Below, piece by piece: positions 21,150 through 32,987 of a stretch of DNA of 64,000 nucleotides. The translations under genes were made by a program, and so were the position numbers. The notes beneath the pieces are model-generated. The model saw only the letters and a list, made by a program, of their open reading frames with translations, was not told the DNA's origin and made no database searches. This DNA comes from Microbulbifer rhizosphaerae (GTDB taxonomy: Bacteria > Pseudomonadota > Gammaproteobacteria > Pseudomonadales > Cellvibrionaceae), in NCBI RefSeq assembly GCF_014191725.1, contig NZ_JACHWZ010000001.1, positions 310,001 to 374,000 of the forward strand, given 5' to 3'. Each line of letters opens with the position of its first letter. Within the stretch, counting starts at the first letter, position 1.

Positions 21150-22631
21150 TCAAAGCGCCGGAACGGCACCGGCGGTCTCGGCCACCGGGCTATTGCTGTC
21201 CGCCAGTGCCTCCGCGGATTCGTCATTGGCCGCGGCGATGCGCTGTTCCTCGATGCGGCTGCTCCAGGTCAGTAGGGCCTGGTAATGGCGGATATTCTGC
21301 ACATAGGTCACCGGCTCCCAGCCACGGGCGTAGCCGTGTTTGGTGTTCTTGTAGTACTGGCGCTTGGCCAGCAGCGGCAGTTGGTCGCGCACATCGGCCC
21401 AGCGGTCCGGGTTGCCGCCCATTTTTTCCGTGAGAATCCGCGCGTCCTCCAGGTGGCCATAGCCCACGTTGTAGGCGGCCAGGGCCATCCAGGTGCGGTC
21501 CGGTTCGCGGATGCGCTCGGGGATCTTGTCGCGTACCTTGATAAAGTAGCGGGCGCCGCCCTCGATGCTCTCCGCCGGGTCCAGGCGGTTGACGCCCAGT
21601 TCGCGGGCGGTGTCGCGGGTCAACATCATCAGGCCGCGCACACCGGTGGGGGATTTGGCGCGCGGGTTCCAGTGGGATTCCTGATAGCTGAGTGCCGCCA
21701 GCAGGTGCCAGTCGAGGTCGTATTTCTCCGCGACCTCCTGCATGGTTTCGCGCCAGCGGGGCAGGCGCTTGCGGCTGCTCTTGGCGAAGGCCTGGGCGCC
21801 GCCGGGATTAAGCTTGCTCACATGGCCGAAGAACTGTTCGCGCAGCTCCGCCACCAGGCCGTTGGTGTTCGCGCGCAGCATAAACAGACGCGCGGCGTGG
21901 TAGAGGCTGTCGTCGTCACGGTTGGGGAAAGCCCAGGCAACGGGCTGGAATTGGGTGAGGTTGAAGGCCACATGCGTGTTGGGATAGAGGCCGCGGTGCA
22001 CCGCGTAGGCGTTGGAATCCACCACTGCGTAGTGAAATTTGCCCTCGTTGACCATCTCCACCAGCTCCATGGCGTCGACGTCGGAGATTTCCTCCCACAC
22101 CAGCCCCGGGTAGCGCCGGGACAGTTTACGCATCTCCTCGGCGTGGGCACTGCCGGCGATGACTGCGACTTTTTTCTCCTCCAGATCACTTACTTTGCGC
22201 GGGCGGTCTTCACCCAGGCGATAGATGACCTGTTGGCGGATCTCGAAATAGGAAGGGGTGAAGCGTACCTGCTCGCGGCGCTCGGGAGTGACGGTGAGGC
22301 CGGCGGCGGCAAGGTGGGCGCCTTCTTCCGGGTTTTCCAGGCGCGCGAACATCTGGTTCAGGTCGTGGACATCGCGGATAACCAATTTGACGCCCAGTTC
22401 GTCGGCAAAGGCTTCCAGCATGCCATACTCGAAACCGGTGTGGGCGCCGCTGGCGTCTTCGTAGTAGGTGGTGGGACCGTTTTGCGAGAGCACGACCAGT
22501 TTGCCGGCGGTCTTGATACGCTCCAGCGTGTCCGGCGCCTTGCTGGCCACCAGCAGGGGGGCACAGCAGGCCAGCGCCAGGACCTTCGCCAGGCGGCAGC
22601 TGTAGCGCAACATGCGGCTTTTCATGATCAT
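21150..22631 (-). CDS. mltF: membrane-bound lytic murein transglycosylase F
   Basis: A 493-residue two-domain protein. After an N-terminal signal (hydrophobic residues about 14-29), residues 35-265 form a periplasmic solute-binding-like module (GKLVVLSQNGPTTYY, GFEYGMLEAFADELG), followed by an SLT lytic transglycosylase domain (residues about 290-450) with the catalytic Glu in ALSYQESHWNP and GLMMLTRDTA. It cleaves peptidoglycan glycan strands to 1,6-anhydro ends. A second ATG two codons downstream could also be used. It is divergent from purL across 359 bases, as seen in Pseudomonas. Confidence 0.92.
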   Translation of the reverse strand: MIMKSRMLRYSCRLAKVLALACCAPLLVASKAPDTLERIKTAGKLVVLSQNGPTTYYEDASGAHTGFEYGMLEAFADELGVKLVIRDVHDLNQMFARLENPEEGAHLAAAGLTVTPERREQVRFTPSYFEIRQQVIYRLGEDRPRKVSDLEEKKVAVIAGSAHAEEMRKLSRRYPGLVWEEISDVDAMELVEMVNEGKFHYAVVDSNAYAVHRGLYPNTHVAFNLTQFQPVAWAFPNRDDDSLYHAARLFMLRANTNGLVAELREQFFGHVSKLNPGGAQAFAKSSRKRLPRWRETMQEVAEKYDLDWHLLAALSYQESHWNPRAKSPTGVRGLMMLTRDTARELGVNRLDPAESIEGGARYFIKVRDKIPERIREPDRTWMALAAYNVGYGHLEDARILTEKMGGNPDRWADVRDQLPLLAKRQYYKNTKHGYARGWEPVTYVQNIRHYQALLTWSSRIEEQRIAAANDESAEALADSNSPVAETAGAVPAL

Positions 22632-22990
22632 AAGGCGGTCCCTCTACTCCCTTAGCTTTTATATTCGCTGTTATGCCTGCGTCGCGGGCCAACTGCCGGT
22701 GCGCTCATCCTGAGTTGGGCCCGGCAAAAGTCCGACAATTTTACCCCATAAGGTGACGAATTGCCCAATCGCCATTTTTTGCTTTGTGATCTGCCAACTT
22801 GCGGCAATGCTGTAATTGTAGTAAAGGGCTTCGCCGGCAGAAGTTTGTGGTATCGAGCGCCAATCCGGATGGATGGTTGTCTGTCTTCTGCGCTCCGACT
22901 TCTGTAAAATTGCGCCCTCTCCAATCCCCGGGGCGCTGTGCAATCTTCTGCCGCGGCTTCCCCAATTCAGACAAGAGGCAAACTCCCGCG
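22632..22990. other. divergent mltF/purL control region
   Basis: A 359-base region between divergent genes. Promoters for both must lie here, but I find no hexamer pair with acceptable spacing, and no purine-type operator that I can defend. Confidence 0.4.
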
Positions 22991-25900
22991 ATGCTAGTTC
23001 TGCGTGGTGCTCCCGCACTGTCGAAATTCCGCCATCAAAAACTGCTCAACCAACTGCGCGCCCTGCAACCGGCGATCGGTGAGGTTTACGCTGAGTTCGT
23101 CCACTTCGCCGACAGCAAAAAGCTGAGCGGGGAGGAGCAGGCGCTGCTGGAGCGGCTGCTGCAGTACGGCCCCACCGAGGAAAAGCACAAGCCCGAGGGC
23201 GAACTGCTTTTAGTGGTACCGCGCCCGGGCACCATCTCGCCCTGGTCCTCCAAGGCCACTGATATTGCCCACAATGCGGGCCTCACGCAGATCCACCGCC
23301 TGGAGCGTGGTATCGCCTACTACATTAGCGGCGTCGAATTAACAGAAGCTGAACGGGCCGAGTTGGCCGTGCTGCTGCACGACCGCATGGTGGAGACGGT
23401 GCTGACGGATTTCGACGCGGCCGGGCAGCTGTTCCACGAGGAAAAGCCGCGCCAGCTGACCAGTGTCAACCTGCTCGACGGCGGCCGGGAAGGGTTGGAA
23501 GACGCCAACGTGACCCTGGGCCTGGCGCTGGCGGAGGATGAGATCGACTACCTGCTCACCAGCTTCCAGGAGCTGGAGCGCAACCCCACCGACGTGGAGC
23601 TGATGATGTTCGCCCAGGCGAACTCCGAGCATTGCCGCCACAAGATATTCAACGCCACCTGGACCATCGACGGCGAGGACCAGGAGCGCTCGCTGTTCAG
23701 TATGATCAAGAATACCTACCAGAAGGGCGGCGACAATGTGCTGTCCGCCTACGGGGACAACGCCGCGGTGGTGGTGGGCAGCGAGGCGGGCCGCTTCTAC
23801 CCGGACCCGGAAACCCGCGAGTACGGTTTCAGCCGGGAGCCGATCCATCTGCTGATGAAGGTGGAGACCCACAATCACCCGACCGCGATCGCGCCTTTCC
23901 CCGGCGCGGGTACCGGTGCCGGCGGCGAGATCCGCGACGAGGGCGCCGTGGGCCGCGGTTCCAAGCCCAAGGTGGGCCTGACCGGATTCACCGTCTCCAA
24001 CCTGCAGATTCCCGGCTACGAGCAGCCTTGGGAGTACGATTACGGCAAGCCCGGGCGTATCGTCACCGCGCTGGACATCATGATCGAGGGCCCCATCGGT
24101 GGCGCCGCTTTCAACAACGAGTTCGGCCGCCCGAACATCTGCGGCTACTTCCGTACCTTCGAAGAGGATTTTGGTGACGAGCGCCGCGGCTACCACAAGC
24201 CGATCATGATTGCCGGCGGCTACGGCAATATCCGCGAAGAGCATATCGAGAAACCGGAGTTCGAGCCCGGGGCCAAGCTGGTGGTGCTCGGCGGCCCGGC
24301 GATGCTGATCGGCCTCGGCGGCGGCGCCGCCTCCAGTATGGCCAGTGGCACCAGCTCCGAGGACCTGGATTTCGCCTCGGTGCAGCGCCAGAACCCGGAA
24401 ATCGAGCGACGCTGCCAGGAGGTGATCGACCAGTGCTGGCAGTTGGGGGACAAAAACCCCATCGCCTTTATCCACGATGTGGGCGCCGGCGGCCTGTCCA
24501 ACGCCTTCCCGGAACTGGTGAAAGACGGCGGCACCGGCGGCAACTTTGAAATCAGAAACGTGCCCTGCGACGAGCCGGGCATGAGCCCGCTGGAGATCTG
24601 GTGTAACGAATCCCAGGAGCGCTACGTGCTGGCGGTGATGCCTGAGAGCCTTCCGCGCTTCGAGAAGATCTGCGAGCGGGAGCGCTGCCCCTTCGCGGTG
24701 GTGGGAGAGGCCACGGAAGAAAAGCACCTGCGGCTGAATGATAAGGAATTTGACGCCAAACCGGTGGACCTGCCCATGTCAGTGCTGTTCGGCAAGCCGC
24801 CGCGTATGCACCGTACCGCGGACAAGCGCGCGGTGGAGACCACTGAGTTTGCGACCAAAGACATCGACCTGAACGAGGCCGTCGAGCGGGTGCTGCGCCT
24901 GCCGGCGGTGGCCAGCAAGAGCTTCCTGATCACCATCGGCGACCGCACCGTAACCGGCATGGTTTCCCGCGACCAAATGGTGGGCCCCTGGCAGGTACCG
25001 GTGGCGGACTGCGCGGTGACCACCGTGGCCTACGACAGCTACGCCGGCGAGGCCATGGCCATGGGCGAGCGCACCCCGGTGGCGCTGCTGGATGCGCCGG
25101 CCTCCGGCCGCCTGGCGGTGGGCGAGGCGATCACCAATATCGCCTGTACCCCGATCGGGCAGCTGTCCGATATCAAACTGTCGGCCAACTGGATGTGTGC
25201 CGCCGGCCACCCGGGCGAAGAGGAAAAGCTCTACCGCACCGTGGAGGCGGTCGGTATGGAACTCTGCCCGAAATTGGGCATTACCATTCCGGTGGGCAAG
25301 GACTCCATGTCCATGCGTACCGCTTGGAACGACGGCGGCGAGGACAAGGCGGTCACCGCGCCTCTGTCCCTGATCATCTCCGCCTTCGCGCCGGTTACCG
25401 ACGTGCGCAGAACCGCCACGCCGCAGCTGCGCCGTACCAGGAAAGGGGAAAGCGAACTCATTCTGGTGGACCTGGGCGCCGGCAAAAACCGCCTCGGCGG
25501 CTCCAGCCTGGCACAGGTGTACAACCAACTGGGCAGTGAGCCCGCGGACCTGGACGACGCCAGGCTGCTCAAGGGCTTTTTCGAAGTGGTGCAGGAGGCT
25601 CTGCGGGAAGACCAGATTATCGCTTACCACGACCGCTCCGATGGCGGCCTCTTCGTCGCCCTGGCGGAGATGATGTTCGCCGGCCGCGTGGGTATGGATG
25701 TGGAACTCTACGAATTGGGCGAGGACCCGATCGCCGCGCTGTTCAGCGAGGAGCTGGGCGCGGTACTGCAGGTGCCCGCCTGCGACGCGGAGATGCTGGT
25801 GCAGCGCTTCGGTTCTGTCGGTGTACCCGCGCACCAGATCGGCTTTCTGAACGACAACGAGCACCTGTGCATCACCCGCGAAGGTGTGCAGATCTTCGGC

Positions 25901-26860
25901 CGCTCCCGCGCTGAGCTGCAGCAGATCTGGTCCGAGACCAGCTACCGCATCCAGGCGCTGCGCGACAACGCCGATTGCGCGGCGCAGGAATTCGCCGCCA
26001 TTGCCAAGGAAGATCCGGGCCTGTCGGTGAACCTGACCTACGACCTCAACGAGGACGTCAGCGCCCCTTACATCAGCAAGGGCGCCCGGCCCAAGGTGGC
26101 GATACTGCGGGAGCAGGGGGTCAACAGCCAGGTGGAGATGGCCCACGCCTTCCACCGCGCCGGCTTCGCCGCGGTGGACGTGCATATGAGCGATATCCTC
26201 GCCGGCCGCGTGGCCCTGGACGACTTCAAGGGGCTGGTGGGCTGCGGAGGCTTCTCCTACGGCGACGTGCTCGGCGCCGGCGAGGGCTGGGCCAAGACCA
26301 TCCTGTTCAACCCCCGCGCGCGGGACCAGTTCCAGGCGTTCTTCGAACGCGGAGACACCTTCAGCCTGGGGGTGTGCAACGGTTGCCAGATGTTCTCGGT
26401 AATCAAGGAGCTGATTCCCGGCGCCGATCACTGGCCGCGGTTTGTGCGCAACCTGTCCGAACAGTACGAGGCGCGCTTCGCGCTGGTGGGCATCGAGGAG
26501 ACACCCTCGATGCTGTTCAAGGGTATGGCCGGCTCTTACATGCCGGTGGCGGTTGCCCACGGGGAAGGCCGGGTGGAATTTGCCGATCGGGAGGCGTTGG
26601 AAACCTGCGAGGAGTCCGGCACCATCGCCATGCGCTACCTGAACAATAATCGCGAGATTACCGAAACCTATCCGGCCAATCCCAACGGTTCGGTCAACGG
26701 CATCACCTCGCTGTGCTCCGAAGACGGCCGCGTCACCATCATGATGCCGCACCCGGAGCGGGTCGCCCGCGCGGTCAGCAACAGCTGGCACCCGGACGAT
26801 TGGGAAGAGGATTCCGGCTGGATGCGCCTGTTCCGCAATGCGCGGGTTTTTGTGGACTAA
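22991..26860 (+). CDS. purL: phosphoribosylformylglycinamidine synthase
   Basis: A 1289-residue large-type PurL that converts FGAR, ATP and glutamine to FGAM in purine synthesis. The start at 22991 gives [11 protein letters not shown], as in the E. coli protein; the frame is open further upstream without coding character. An N-terminal PurS-like domain is followed by two AIRS-type ATP domains ([19 protein letters not shown] near residue 295; [14 protein letters not shown] near 690), then a class I glutaminase domain from about 1035 with the nucleophile in GVCNGCQM and the His/Glu of MPHPERV. All landmarks are intact. Confidence 0.97.
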   Translation: MLVLRGAPALSKFRHQKLLNQLRALQPAIGEVYAEFVHFADSKKLSGEEQALLERLLQYGPTEEKHKPEGELLLVVPRPGTISPWSSKATDIAHNAGLTQIHRLERGIAYYISGVELTEAERAELAVLLHDRMVETVLTDFDAAGQLFHEEKPRQLTSVNLLDGGREGLEDANVTLGLALAEDEIDYLLTSFQELERNPTDVELMMFAQANSEHCRHKIFNATWTIDGEDQERSLFSMIKNTYQKGGDNVLSAYGDNAAVVVGSEAGRFYPDPETREYGFSREPIHLLMKVETHNHPTAIAPFPGAGTGAGGEIRDEGAVGRGSKPKVGLTGFTVSNLQIPGYEQPWEYDYGKPGRIVTALDIMIEGPIGGAAFNNEFGRPNICGYFRTFEEDFGDERRGYHKPIMIAGGYGNIREEHIEKPEFEPGAKLVVLGGPAMLIGLGGGAASSMASGTSSEDLDFASVQRQNPEIERRCQEVIDQCWQLGDKNPIAFIHDVGAGGLSNAFPELVKDGGTGGNFEIRNVPCDEPGMSPLEIWCNESQERYVLAVMPESLPRFEKICERERCPFAVVGEATEEKHLRLNDKEFDAKPVDLPMSVLFGKPPRMHRTADKRAVETTEFATKDIDLNEAVERVLRLPAVASKSFLITIGDRTVTGMVSRDQMVGPWQVPVADCAVTTVAYDSYAGEAMAMGERTPVALLDAPASGRLAVGEAITNIACTPIGQLSDIKLSANWMCAAGHPGEEEKLYRTVEAVGMELCPKLGITIPVGKDSMSMRTAWNDGGEDKAVTAPLSLIISAFAPVTDVRRTATPQLRRTRKGESELILVDLGAGKNRLGGSSLAQVYNQLGSEPADLDDARLLKGFFEVVQEALREDQIIAYHDRSDGGLFVALAEMMFAGRVGMDVELYELGEDPIAALFSEELGAVLQVPACDAEMLVQRFGSVGVPAHQIGFLNDNEHLCITREGVQIFGRSRAELQQIWSETSYRIQALRDNADCAAQEFAAIAKEDPGLSVNLTYDLNEDVSAPYISKGARPKVAILREQGVNSQVEMAHAFHRAGFAAVDVHMSDILAGRVALDDFKGLVGCGGFSYGDVLGAGEGWAKTILFNPRARDQFQAFFERGDTFSLGVCNGCQMFSVIKELIPGADHWPRFVRNLSEQYEARFALVGIEETPSMLFKGMAGSYMPVAVAHGEGRVEFADREALETCEESGTIAMRYLNNNREITETYPANPNGSVNGITSLCSEDGRVTIMMPHPERVARAVSNSWHPDDWEEDSGWMRLFRNARVFVD

Positions 26861-26872
26861 ATCGAACCTTCC

Positions 26873-27024
26873 AGGAGCGGCCCCGGGACCGCGGAGCTCC
26901 AGCTCCGCAATGGGCCGCAATGAGCCAAACCCGATCGCGGCCAGCGGCGGATGGCCGCCCCGCCGCTCCTACAAAAGCATCTGCGTCGCTGTAGGAGCGG
27001 CCGCTGGCCGCGATCGGGCTTGCC
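26873..27024. repeat. composite repeat block downstream of purL (families A and B)
   Basis: A B-type module (gaccgcggagctccagctccgc), an A arm reading cgatcgcggccagcggc... to gccgctcctaca, and a second A half copy starting gtaggagcggccgctggccg at 26991 lie together within 150 bases. No gene is seen between 26861 and 27252. Confidence 0.7.
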
Positions 27025-27252
27025 AAATTTAACCGTCGAAGACTGCACCGCTCTACCCAACCGGCAATTCCCATATTTCCTGCTACACTTAAAAAGTTAT
27101 TCAAAATAATTTTTTGCGTATGGTGCAGGTTTTACTACCTATTTCTAGCCTATCCAACCGTTTCCCATCGGCTGCAGTGACAGCATTGAAGCGCTGCATG
27201 TATCCATTCCCGGTCATTTCGTATCCAACAAGAACCAGTCAAGGAGATTGCG

Positions 27253-27576
27253 ATGGCTTACAACAAAACCCTGGCAGAAAAAGTGCGCGAACTGTTGCAG
27301 AGAAACGACGGCCTCACGGAAAAGCAGATGTTCGGCGGCCTGGCGTTTATGTTGAACGGCAATATGGCCTGCGGCGTAGTGGGTGAGGAACTGATGGTGC
27401 GCGTGGGTCCGGACAACTACCAGGATGCCCTGGAGCAGCGCTACACCAGGCCGATGGACTTCACCGGCCGGCCGCTTAAAGGCATGGTATATGTGGAAGA
27501 GGATGCGATTGCCGCGGCCCTGGACGAATGGGTCAATCGCGGGGTGGAGTTTGCCGGTTCTCTGCCGCCGAAATAA
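27253..27576 (+). CDS. TfoX/Sxy N-terminal domain protein
   Basis: A 107-residue single-domain protein of the TfoX N-terminal family (PF04993). MFGGLAFMLNGNMACGVV and VRVGPDNYQDAL, then the PMDFTGRPLKGMVYV segment, are the usual conserved blocks. Full Sxy/TfoX, which controls competence genes with CRP, has an extra C-terminal domain that is missing here, so a competence role is not supported. An AAGGAG site precedes the ATG by six bases. It is convergent with the damaged MFS gene. Confidence 0.82.
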   Translation: MAYNKTLAEKVRELLQRNDGLTEKQMFGGLAFMLNGNMACGVVGEELMVRVGPDNYQDALEQRYTRPMDFTGRPLKGMVYVEEDAIAAALDEWVNRGVEFAGSLPPK

Positions 27577-27609
27577 TTTTCGGGAGGAGGAAAATTTGTC
27601 CCGGCCGGG

Positions 27610-28948
27610 CTATTCGACCTGCAACCTGTAGGCGAGGACTCCGCCCAGCAACATCGGCACTGCAAAGAGATAGAAATTCCCCGCCATACTGACCCCGGAG
27701 GCGATGGTCACCCCGGCAACCGCCGGTCCGATCACCGCGCCAAACCGCCCCAGGCCGACCGCCCAGCCGACGCCGGTACTGCGTATCCCTGTGGGGTAGA
27801 CCTTGGCCGCCACGGCATAGAGCCCGCAAAAACCGCCCTGTTGCATCAGCCCGATCAAAAAGATCAATACCAGCAGCAGGCTTTCGTCCCTGGGCGCCAA
27901 GGCAAAAATGATCATGCCTGTGGCGGCGGAGACTAGAAAGAAGCTCACCAGGCCGGTCAGTTTCCAGCGAGTGGCCAAACTCCCCAGTAAAAAAATTCCC
28001 AGTACGCCGCCCATGTTGAACAGGGAAAAAGCGTAGTTGCCGGTCTGTTCCGGCAGGCCGGCGTTGACCACCAGTTTGGGAATCCAACTCATCAGAAAAT
28101 AGAGAGTGCAAAAGCACACAAAAAAGGTGAGCCAGAGGTTCAGAGTCGTGCGGCGATTGACGGGATTCAACAGTGCCAGCATATTGGCAAAGACACCGCT
28201 GCTCCCGTCGCAGTGTTCGGCATTTATCCGGGGAAGTTTCTTGAGAGGTTCGCGCCCGAGTCGAAGCAGGATTTTATTTATCTGTACCAGCGCCCCATGC
28301 GGGCGCTTTTCAAGCAGGAACTGCAGGGATTCCGGGATCAGCCAGTAAACGAACAGTGCCATCGCCAGGGTAATGGTACCGCCGAGCACAAAGAGACTTC
28401 GCCATCCGTACTCAGGCAGCAGCTGGCCGGCTACCAGTCCGGTGGCCATGGCACCCAGTGGATAGCCGGCGGTTACCGCGGCCACCGACAGGGCCCGGAA
28501 TTTTACCGAACTGTACTCGGAGGCCAGAGCGGCCTGGCTCGCCAGCATGGCTCCCGGCGCCCAGCCCGCTGAGGAAACGCAGCCCTATCAGCTGCCACAG
28601 GTTGTCGGCATAGCCGGTCAGCAATACGCTGATACCGATCGCCGCCATACTGGCGATCATCACCTTACGGCGCCCGATCACGTCGGAAACCGACGCCAGG
28701 AACATGGCTCCCAGCATCATCCCCGCCAGGGCAAAACTGAATAGCAGCCCCAGCTTGTCCTCCCTTAGCGACATCTCCCCGCCGATCGCGTTTACCGCCA
28801 CGGCCATGGCGGTGATATCGAAACCGTCGAGCATATTGCAGAGCAGGCAGAGGGCGATAACGGTCAACTGCTGGGCGCTGATGGAACCCCTGTCGATAAT
28901 ATTCGCTACCAGTGTGGCACCGGTGTTGCGGGGCGATAGAACTTCCAT
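27610..28948 (-). pseudogene. MFS transporter (aromatic acid:H+ symporter type), frameshifted
   Basis: Two overlapping minus-strand frames together encode one transporter of about 445 residues. The N-terminal part, starting at 28948, has the AAHS family signature LDGFDITAMAVAV, the DVIGRRKVM loop-2/3 motif and ends in RFLSGLGAG. The rest continues in another frame as AMLASQAALASEYSS to the stop at 27610. In the minus-strand text gccgggagccatg, removing one base restores the expected GLGAGAMLAS. The shift is near 28551-28556. It could be a real loss of function or a sequencing error; the remainder looks unmutated. The likely cargo class is small aromatic acids. Confidence 0.75.
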
Positions 28949-29075
28949 ATTCACCTCTTGTCCGGAGGGGGCGGGAGTGATTCCATTATCCCGACAGCTT
29001 ATTCCTCTTTTCCAGTGGAGACTTGTGTAAATTGGACAGCAACGGGGGGTTGGACCGTTATTTTTCAACAACCGG

Positions 29076-30647
29076 CTACAGCGCCTGCAGGATGGTTCCT
29101 ATCTCGCTCTCCGCCAGCCGCCCCGTGGGCGGCATAAATCCGGAGGGGGCCGTGAGCCGGTGTTCGAGCAGGGTCCTGCCGTCCTCCTCCCGCAGCCAGC
29201 CGTTCTGCCGGTTCAGCAGCTCGCCGGGATTGCCGCTCAGCTCCGTGTGGCAACCGGAGCAGTGCTCCAGCAGCAGGCGCCTGGTGCCGCCTTCAAAACG
29301 GATACCGTCGATATCCGCGGTTTGGTATTTCCGCCCGTGCTCCCGATAGGCCTCACCGTTGGAAAGGCGCAGCAGCGCCTTGTTTTTGTCGTCGACGATG
29401 AGCAGGGAGCCGTCCTTCAGCTGCAGCAGACCCACCGGCGCGCCTTCCGGTCTCAGTCCCTGGACCGGGTTCCAGTGGCTGACAATCTCCCTGTGCTGCG
29501 CGTCTCCCGCGGAGCCCCCTTTTGGGGAAAAGATATGCCGGGTGAAATCCCGGGCCGGCGGAATAGGGTCGCGGTTGAAAACAGGATTTTTATCCAAAAT
29601 TGGGAGACCCTCCGCGGTGGTCGGATAGCTGACCAGCCGGTGGCCGATAACCCGGTATCCATGCCAGCTCATCAGCAGGCTGCCCTTGGGAATGGGTAGT
29701 CGATCGCCGCTGTAATAGAGCATGTCCAGCGGCGCCACGTGGGGCGGCATCAGGCTGTAGGGCTCGATATAGTCGGCCTGCGAGCAGCCGTCGGGAATAA
29801 AGCCGGTATCCAGTTTGCGGTTGAAGCAATAGGGCCAGCCGTAGAAGCCGCCCTCGCGAATAATATTGATTTCCTCGTACGGCTCCTCGGCATCTTTCCG
29901 GTCGGTGCTGTTTTCCGCCTGTAAAATGGTGCCGCTCGAGTGCACCACCAGCGCCATGGAATTGCGCAGCCCGCTGGCGTAGAGCTCGAAATTGCCGTCC
30001 CAGCGCTGCTCTTCGCTCAGGTAGTGGTAGCGCCTGAGACCGACGGAATCGATTTCATTGCACTGTGGGCGGTCTCTGGTGAGTCCGCAATCGTCGCTTT
30101 TCGAGCCGGCATTTACCAGCAGATCGTTGTCGGGCAGGAATACGAAGCTGGTCAGGGGATGCAGGTGCTTACCGGGTGCAAACGGCAGTCCTTCGATCAC
30201 CGTTTCCTGCGCAGTTATCTGGTCTCCCGCAATTCGAAAACGCACGATCCTGTCGGCCTCGCCCAGGTAGAAATAACCTCCCGGGCCGGATTTGATGTCG
30301 TGGGGCAGGTTCAGGCCGGTGGCGAGCCTGCTGGCTTTGCGCAGGTTGCGGTAGCGGTTGTCTTCAAATTCCAGCAGCCACAGAATCCCCTTGCCGGCAC
30401 CCCAGCCGCCCATATCCGTAACCAGAATCCGGTTGCCGTCTGGAATTTCGAGAGCCTTACGGGGTTTGATAAAGGCGGCGCCGCTTTCCGCGCTGACCAT
30501 AAGGCCCAGGCAGGTGCCGGGCGCGGTGCCGATTGGAAGTTTGGGCAGGCCGTCGCAGGTTTCGGGCAAAGGTTGGTAGTTGGCGGTACTGGCAGTTGCG
30601 CAGAGGCCGAACAGCAGGCCGATAATCCATTTACTGGATAAATCCAT
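29076..30647 (-). CDS. PQQ-dependent sugar dehydrogenase-like protein with cytochrome c tail
   Basis: A 523-residue secreted protein. Residues 1-22 are a signal peptide. A six-bladed propeller of the glucose/sorbosone dehydrogenase type (GSDH, PF07995) follows, with LPHDIKSGPGGYFYLGE, ASGLRNSMALVVH and GGFYGWPYCFN segments. Residues about 455-523 form a small cytochrome c domain: heme motif CSGCH and a probable axial Met in GFMPPTG. Oxidation of a sugar or alcohol in the periplasm with electrons passed to the attached heme is inferred from family. It lies 78 bases downstream of the molybdenum hydroxylase genes on the same strand, so the two oxidases may share a pathway. Confidence 0.82.
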   Translation of the reverse strand: MDLSSKWIIGLLFGLCATASTANYQPLPETCDGLPKLPIGTAPGTCLGLMVSAESGAAFIKPRKALEIPDGNRILVTDMGGWGAGKGILWLLEFEDNRYRNLRKASRLATGLNLPHDIKSGPGGYFYLGEADRIVRFRIAGDQITAQETVIEGLPFAPGKHLHPLTSFVFLPDNDLLVNAGSKSDDCGLTRDRPQCNEIDSVGLRRYHYLSEEQRWDGNFELYASGLRNSMALVVHSSGTILQAENSTDRKDAEEPYEEINIIREGGFYGWPYCFNRKLDTGFIPDGCSQADYIEPYSLMPPHVAPLDMLYYSGDRLPIPKGSLLMSWHGYRVIGHRLVSYPTTAEGLPILDKNPVFNRDPIPPARDFTRHIFSPKGGSAGDAQHREIVSHWNPVQGLRPEGAPVGLLQLKDGSLLIVDDKNKALLRLSNGEAYREHGRKYQTADIDGIRFEGGTRRLLLEHCSGCHTELSGNPGELLNRQNGWLREEDGRTLLEHRLTAPSGFMPPTGRLAESEIGTILQAL

Positions 30648-30725
30648 AAAGCTGAAAACTCACAGACAACGGGAGGCGCCGACCCGGCAATAGACAGCGC
30701 CGGGTCGATCATTGAGTGCGGCAAG

Positions 30726-32987
30726 TTAACCGATCTTCAGGTGTTTGTTAATCGGCAGCTCGCTAATCCGTTGCCCGCTTGCGGCAAAAATCGCGTTGGT
30801 AATGCTCGGGGCCACCGGCGGCACGCCCGGTTCGCCGACGCCCGCGGGAGGCTCTTCGGAGGCGATCAGCTCGACCGATAGCGGCGGGCACTGGTGCATA
30901 CGGAGCAGCGGGTAGTCGTGGAAGTTGCTGTTCACCACCGCGCCGTTCTGCATTTTTATCTCGCCCATCAACGCCAGGCTCATGCCGAAAATCATCGCCC
31001 CTTCCATCTGCGAGCGCACCCGGTCCGGGTTGACCACCAGGCCCACATCGGCGGCGCAGTGCATTTCCAGGATCTTGAGCTGGCCGTCGCGCACCTGCAC
31101 TTTGCTGGCGATGCCCACATAGGACAGGAAACTGCGGTGCACGGCGATGCCCCAGCCTTCACCGGCGTTTTTTTCGTGATCCCCGCGCATATTCAGATCC
31201 GCTTTCGCCGCCACGCGCCGCAATACCTGTTTCAGGCGCGCGGTATCCACGGGAAACTTTTTCAGGTCCTCGCCGTAGTTGTCGTACTTGTAGTCCCCCT
31301 GGCTGGGGTTGATATGCCGGTCCGAGCCTATAAGTTCCAGCAGGAATTCGTCCGGGCGCCGGCCGACTGAATAGGCCAGTTCATCGGCGAAGCTGCACAC
31401 GCCGAAGGCATTCTGGATATTGGAGACGGACCTCAACCAGCCGATACGGGTGTGGTAATCGGCGCGCTGGGTCTCGGTCCTGCGGTTGGGAATGGCGAAG
31501 GGCATATCGGCTAGGCCCAGACGCAGTTCCGAATTGGAGGGGCGGTCGACGCCGGCCTGGAAAGTGCCGCTGATGGAGGGGAAGGCGGTGCGCTGCAGCC
31601 AGCTTTCTACCTTGCCATCGCCGTTGAAGCCGGCTTGGAAGTGCGCCGCGCTGGCCGCGTGGTAGTAGTCGTGGCGCATATCGTCCTCGCGGCTCCACAC
31701 CACTTTTACCGGCCGCTGTATTTTTCTCGCCAGCAATGCTGCCTCGACGACAAAATCCGGCTTGGACTTGCGCCCGAAGGCGCCACCGAGCAGGGTAACG
31801 TTGACTTTTACCTGCTCCGGCTTCAATCCCAGTGCACTGGCCACGTTCTGCTGCACCGACTGCGGGTCCTGCACGCAGGCCCAGACTTCGCAAGCGCCTT
31901 CGCTGACCTGTGCAGTGGCGGCAAGCGGTTCCATGGCGGCGTGGGCCAAGTAGGGCACGGTATAGGTGGCGCTGTGGCTGCGGCTGGCACCCGCCAGCGC
32001 GGTGTCCACGTCGCCGTGATTGATGATGGTCTTGCCCGGTTCCTGTACCGCCTGTTTCAGTTCTTTCAGGTAGGCGTCGCTGTCGTGCTGGCTGTGGCCG
32101 GTTTCGCTCCAGGTAATATCCAGCAGTTTGCGTCCTTTTTGTGCCGTCCAGGTATTGTACGCCAGCACCGCCACGCCGCTCAGCGGCTTGAACAGCGGTG
32201 GCTCGGCGCCGCCATCCAGCTGCTCGACCGCCACCACCCCTTTGACCTTGCGCGCGGCGCTGTCGTCGAGCTTTATTATTTTCCCGCCCAGTACCGGTGC
32301 GCGCTCGATACTGGCGATCAGCATATCGTCCACTGCCACATCCTGGCCGAACTGCGCCCGGCCCACCACCATATCCGGGGTATCGACAGTGTTCACCGGT
32401 TTGCCGATATATTTGAACTGGCCGCTGTCCTTCAAGCGGAGATCTTTTTCTTCCGGCACCGGCTGTCCGGCGGCGGCCTCGGCCAGTTCGCCGAAACTCA
32501 GGCGTCGACCGCTGGGGGTGTGGACGATGAAGTGATTTTCCGCCCGGCACTCGCCGGCGGGCACCTCCCATCGCTGTGCCGCGGCCCTTTCCAGCATGGT
32601 GCGGGCGCTGGCACCCATGCGGCGCATGGTGTCGTAGAAGCGGCGTACGCTGCGCGAGCCGTCGGTATTCTGGTCGCCGTAGCGCTTGTCGCCCAGCCCC
32701 TGGACCACGTTGACTTTTTGCCAGTCCGCTTCCAGTTCGTCGGCGACTATCTGCGACAGGCCGGTGCGGATACCCTGGCCCATTTCCGAGCGGTGGCAGA
32801 CAACCGATACGGTATCGTCGCTGTCGATACTGACGAACAAGTTCAGCTCGCTGTTTTTCTCCAGCCCCGCGGCCCAAGCGGGTTGCCAGCCGGGCAGGTT
32901 GGCGCCGAGCACCAGGCCGCCGGCGCTGAGCCCGGTGAGTTTGAGAAACTGGCGCCGGTGGATATTTTTTACTGTGGTGTCAGGCAT
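30726..32987 (-). CDS. molybdenum hydroxylase large subunit, IorB-like
   Basis: A 753-residue aldehyde oxidase/xanthine dehydrogenase superfamily protein of the isoquinoline 1-oxidoreductase beta type. It has a twin-arginine signal ([20 protein letters not shown], residues 10-30), so export of the folded cofactor-loaded enzyme is expected. [12 protein letters not shown] and the C-terminal [19 protein letters not shown] block, with the Glu expected at the Mo active site, are visible. It overlaps the small subunit gene by eight bases. A C-type electron acceptor is likely since there is no FAD subunit. Substrate unknown: aromatic N-heterocycles and aldehydes are both possible. Confidence 0.88.
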   Translation of the reverse strand: MPDTTVKNIHRRQFLKLTGLSAGGLVLGANLPGWQPAWAAGLEKNSELNLFVSIDSDDTVSVVCHRSEMGQGIRTGLSQIVADELEADWQKVNVVQGLGDKRYGDQNTDGSRSVRRFYDTMRRMGASARTMLERAAAQRWEVPAGECRAENHFIVHTPSGRRLSFGELAEAAAGQPVPEEKDLRLKDSGQFKYIGKPVNTVDTPDMVVGRAQFGQDVAVDDMLIASIERAPVLGGKIIKLDDSAARKVKGVVAVEQLDGGAEPPLFKPLSGVAVLAYNTWTAQKGRKLLDITWSETGHSQHDSDAYLKELKQAVQEPGKTIINHGDVDTALAGASRSHSATYTVPYLAHAAMEPLAATAQVSEGACEVWACVQDPQSVQQNVASALGLKPEQVKVNVTLLGGAFGRKSKPDFVVEAALLARKIQRPVKVVWSREDDMRHDYYHAASAAHFQAGFNGDGKVESWLQRTAFPSISGTFQAGVDRPSNSELRLGLADMPFAIPNRRTETQRADYHTRIGWLRSVSNIQNAFGVCSFADELAYSVGRRPDEFLLELIGSDRHINPSQGDYKYDNYGEDLKKFPVDTARLKQVLRRVAAKADLNMRGDHEKNAGEGWGIAVHRSFLSYVGIASKVQVRDGQLKILEMHCAADVGLVVNPDRVRSQMEGAMIFGMSLALMGEIKMQNGAVVNSNFHDYPLLRMHQCPPLSVELIASEEPPAGVGEPGVPPVAPSITNAIFAASGQRISELPINKHLKIG

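Noticed and set aside
24779..26920. 713-codon minus-strand open frame antisense to purL
   Set aside because: Entirely explained by third-position GC of purL.
27253..27576. Competence regulator Sxy/TfoX
   Set aside because: Only the N-terminal domain is present; full regulators also have the C-terminal domain.
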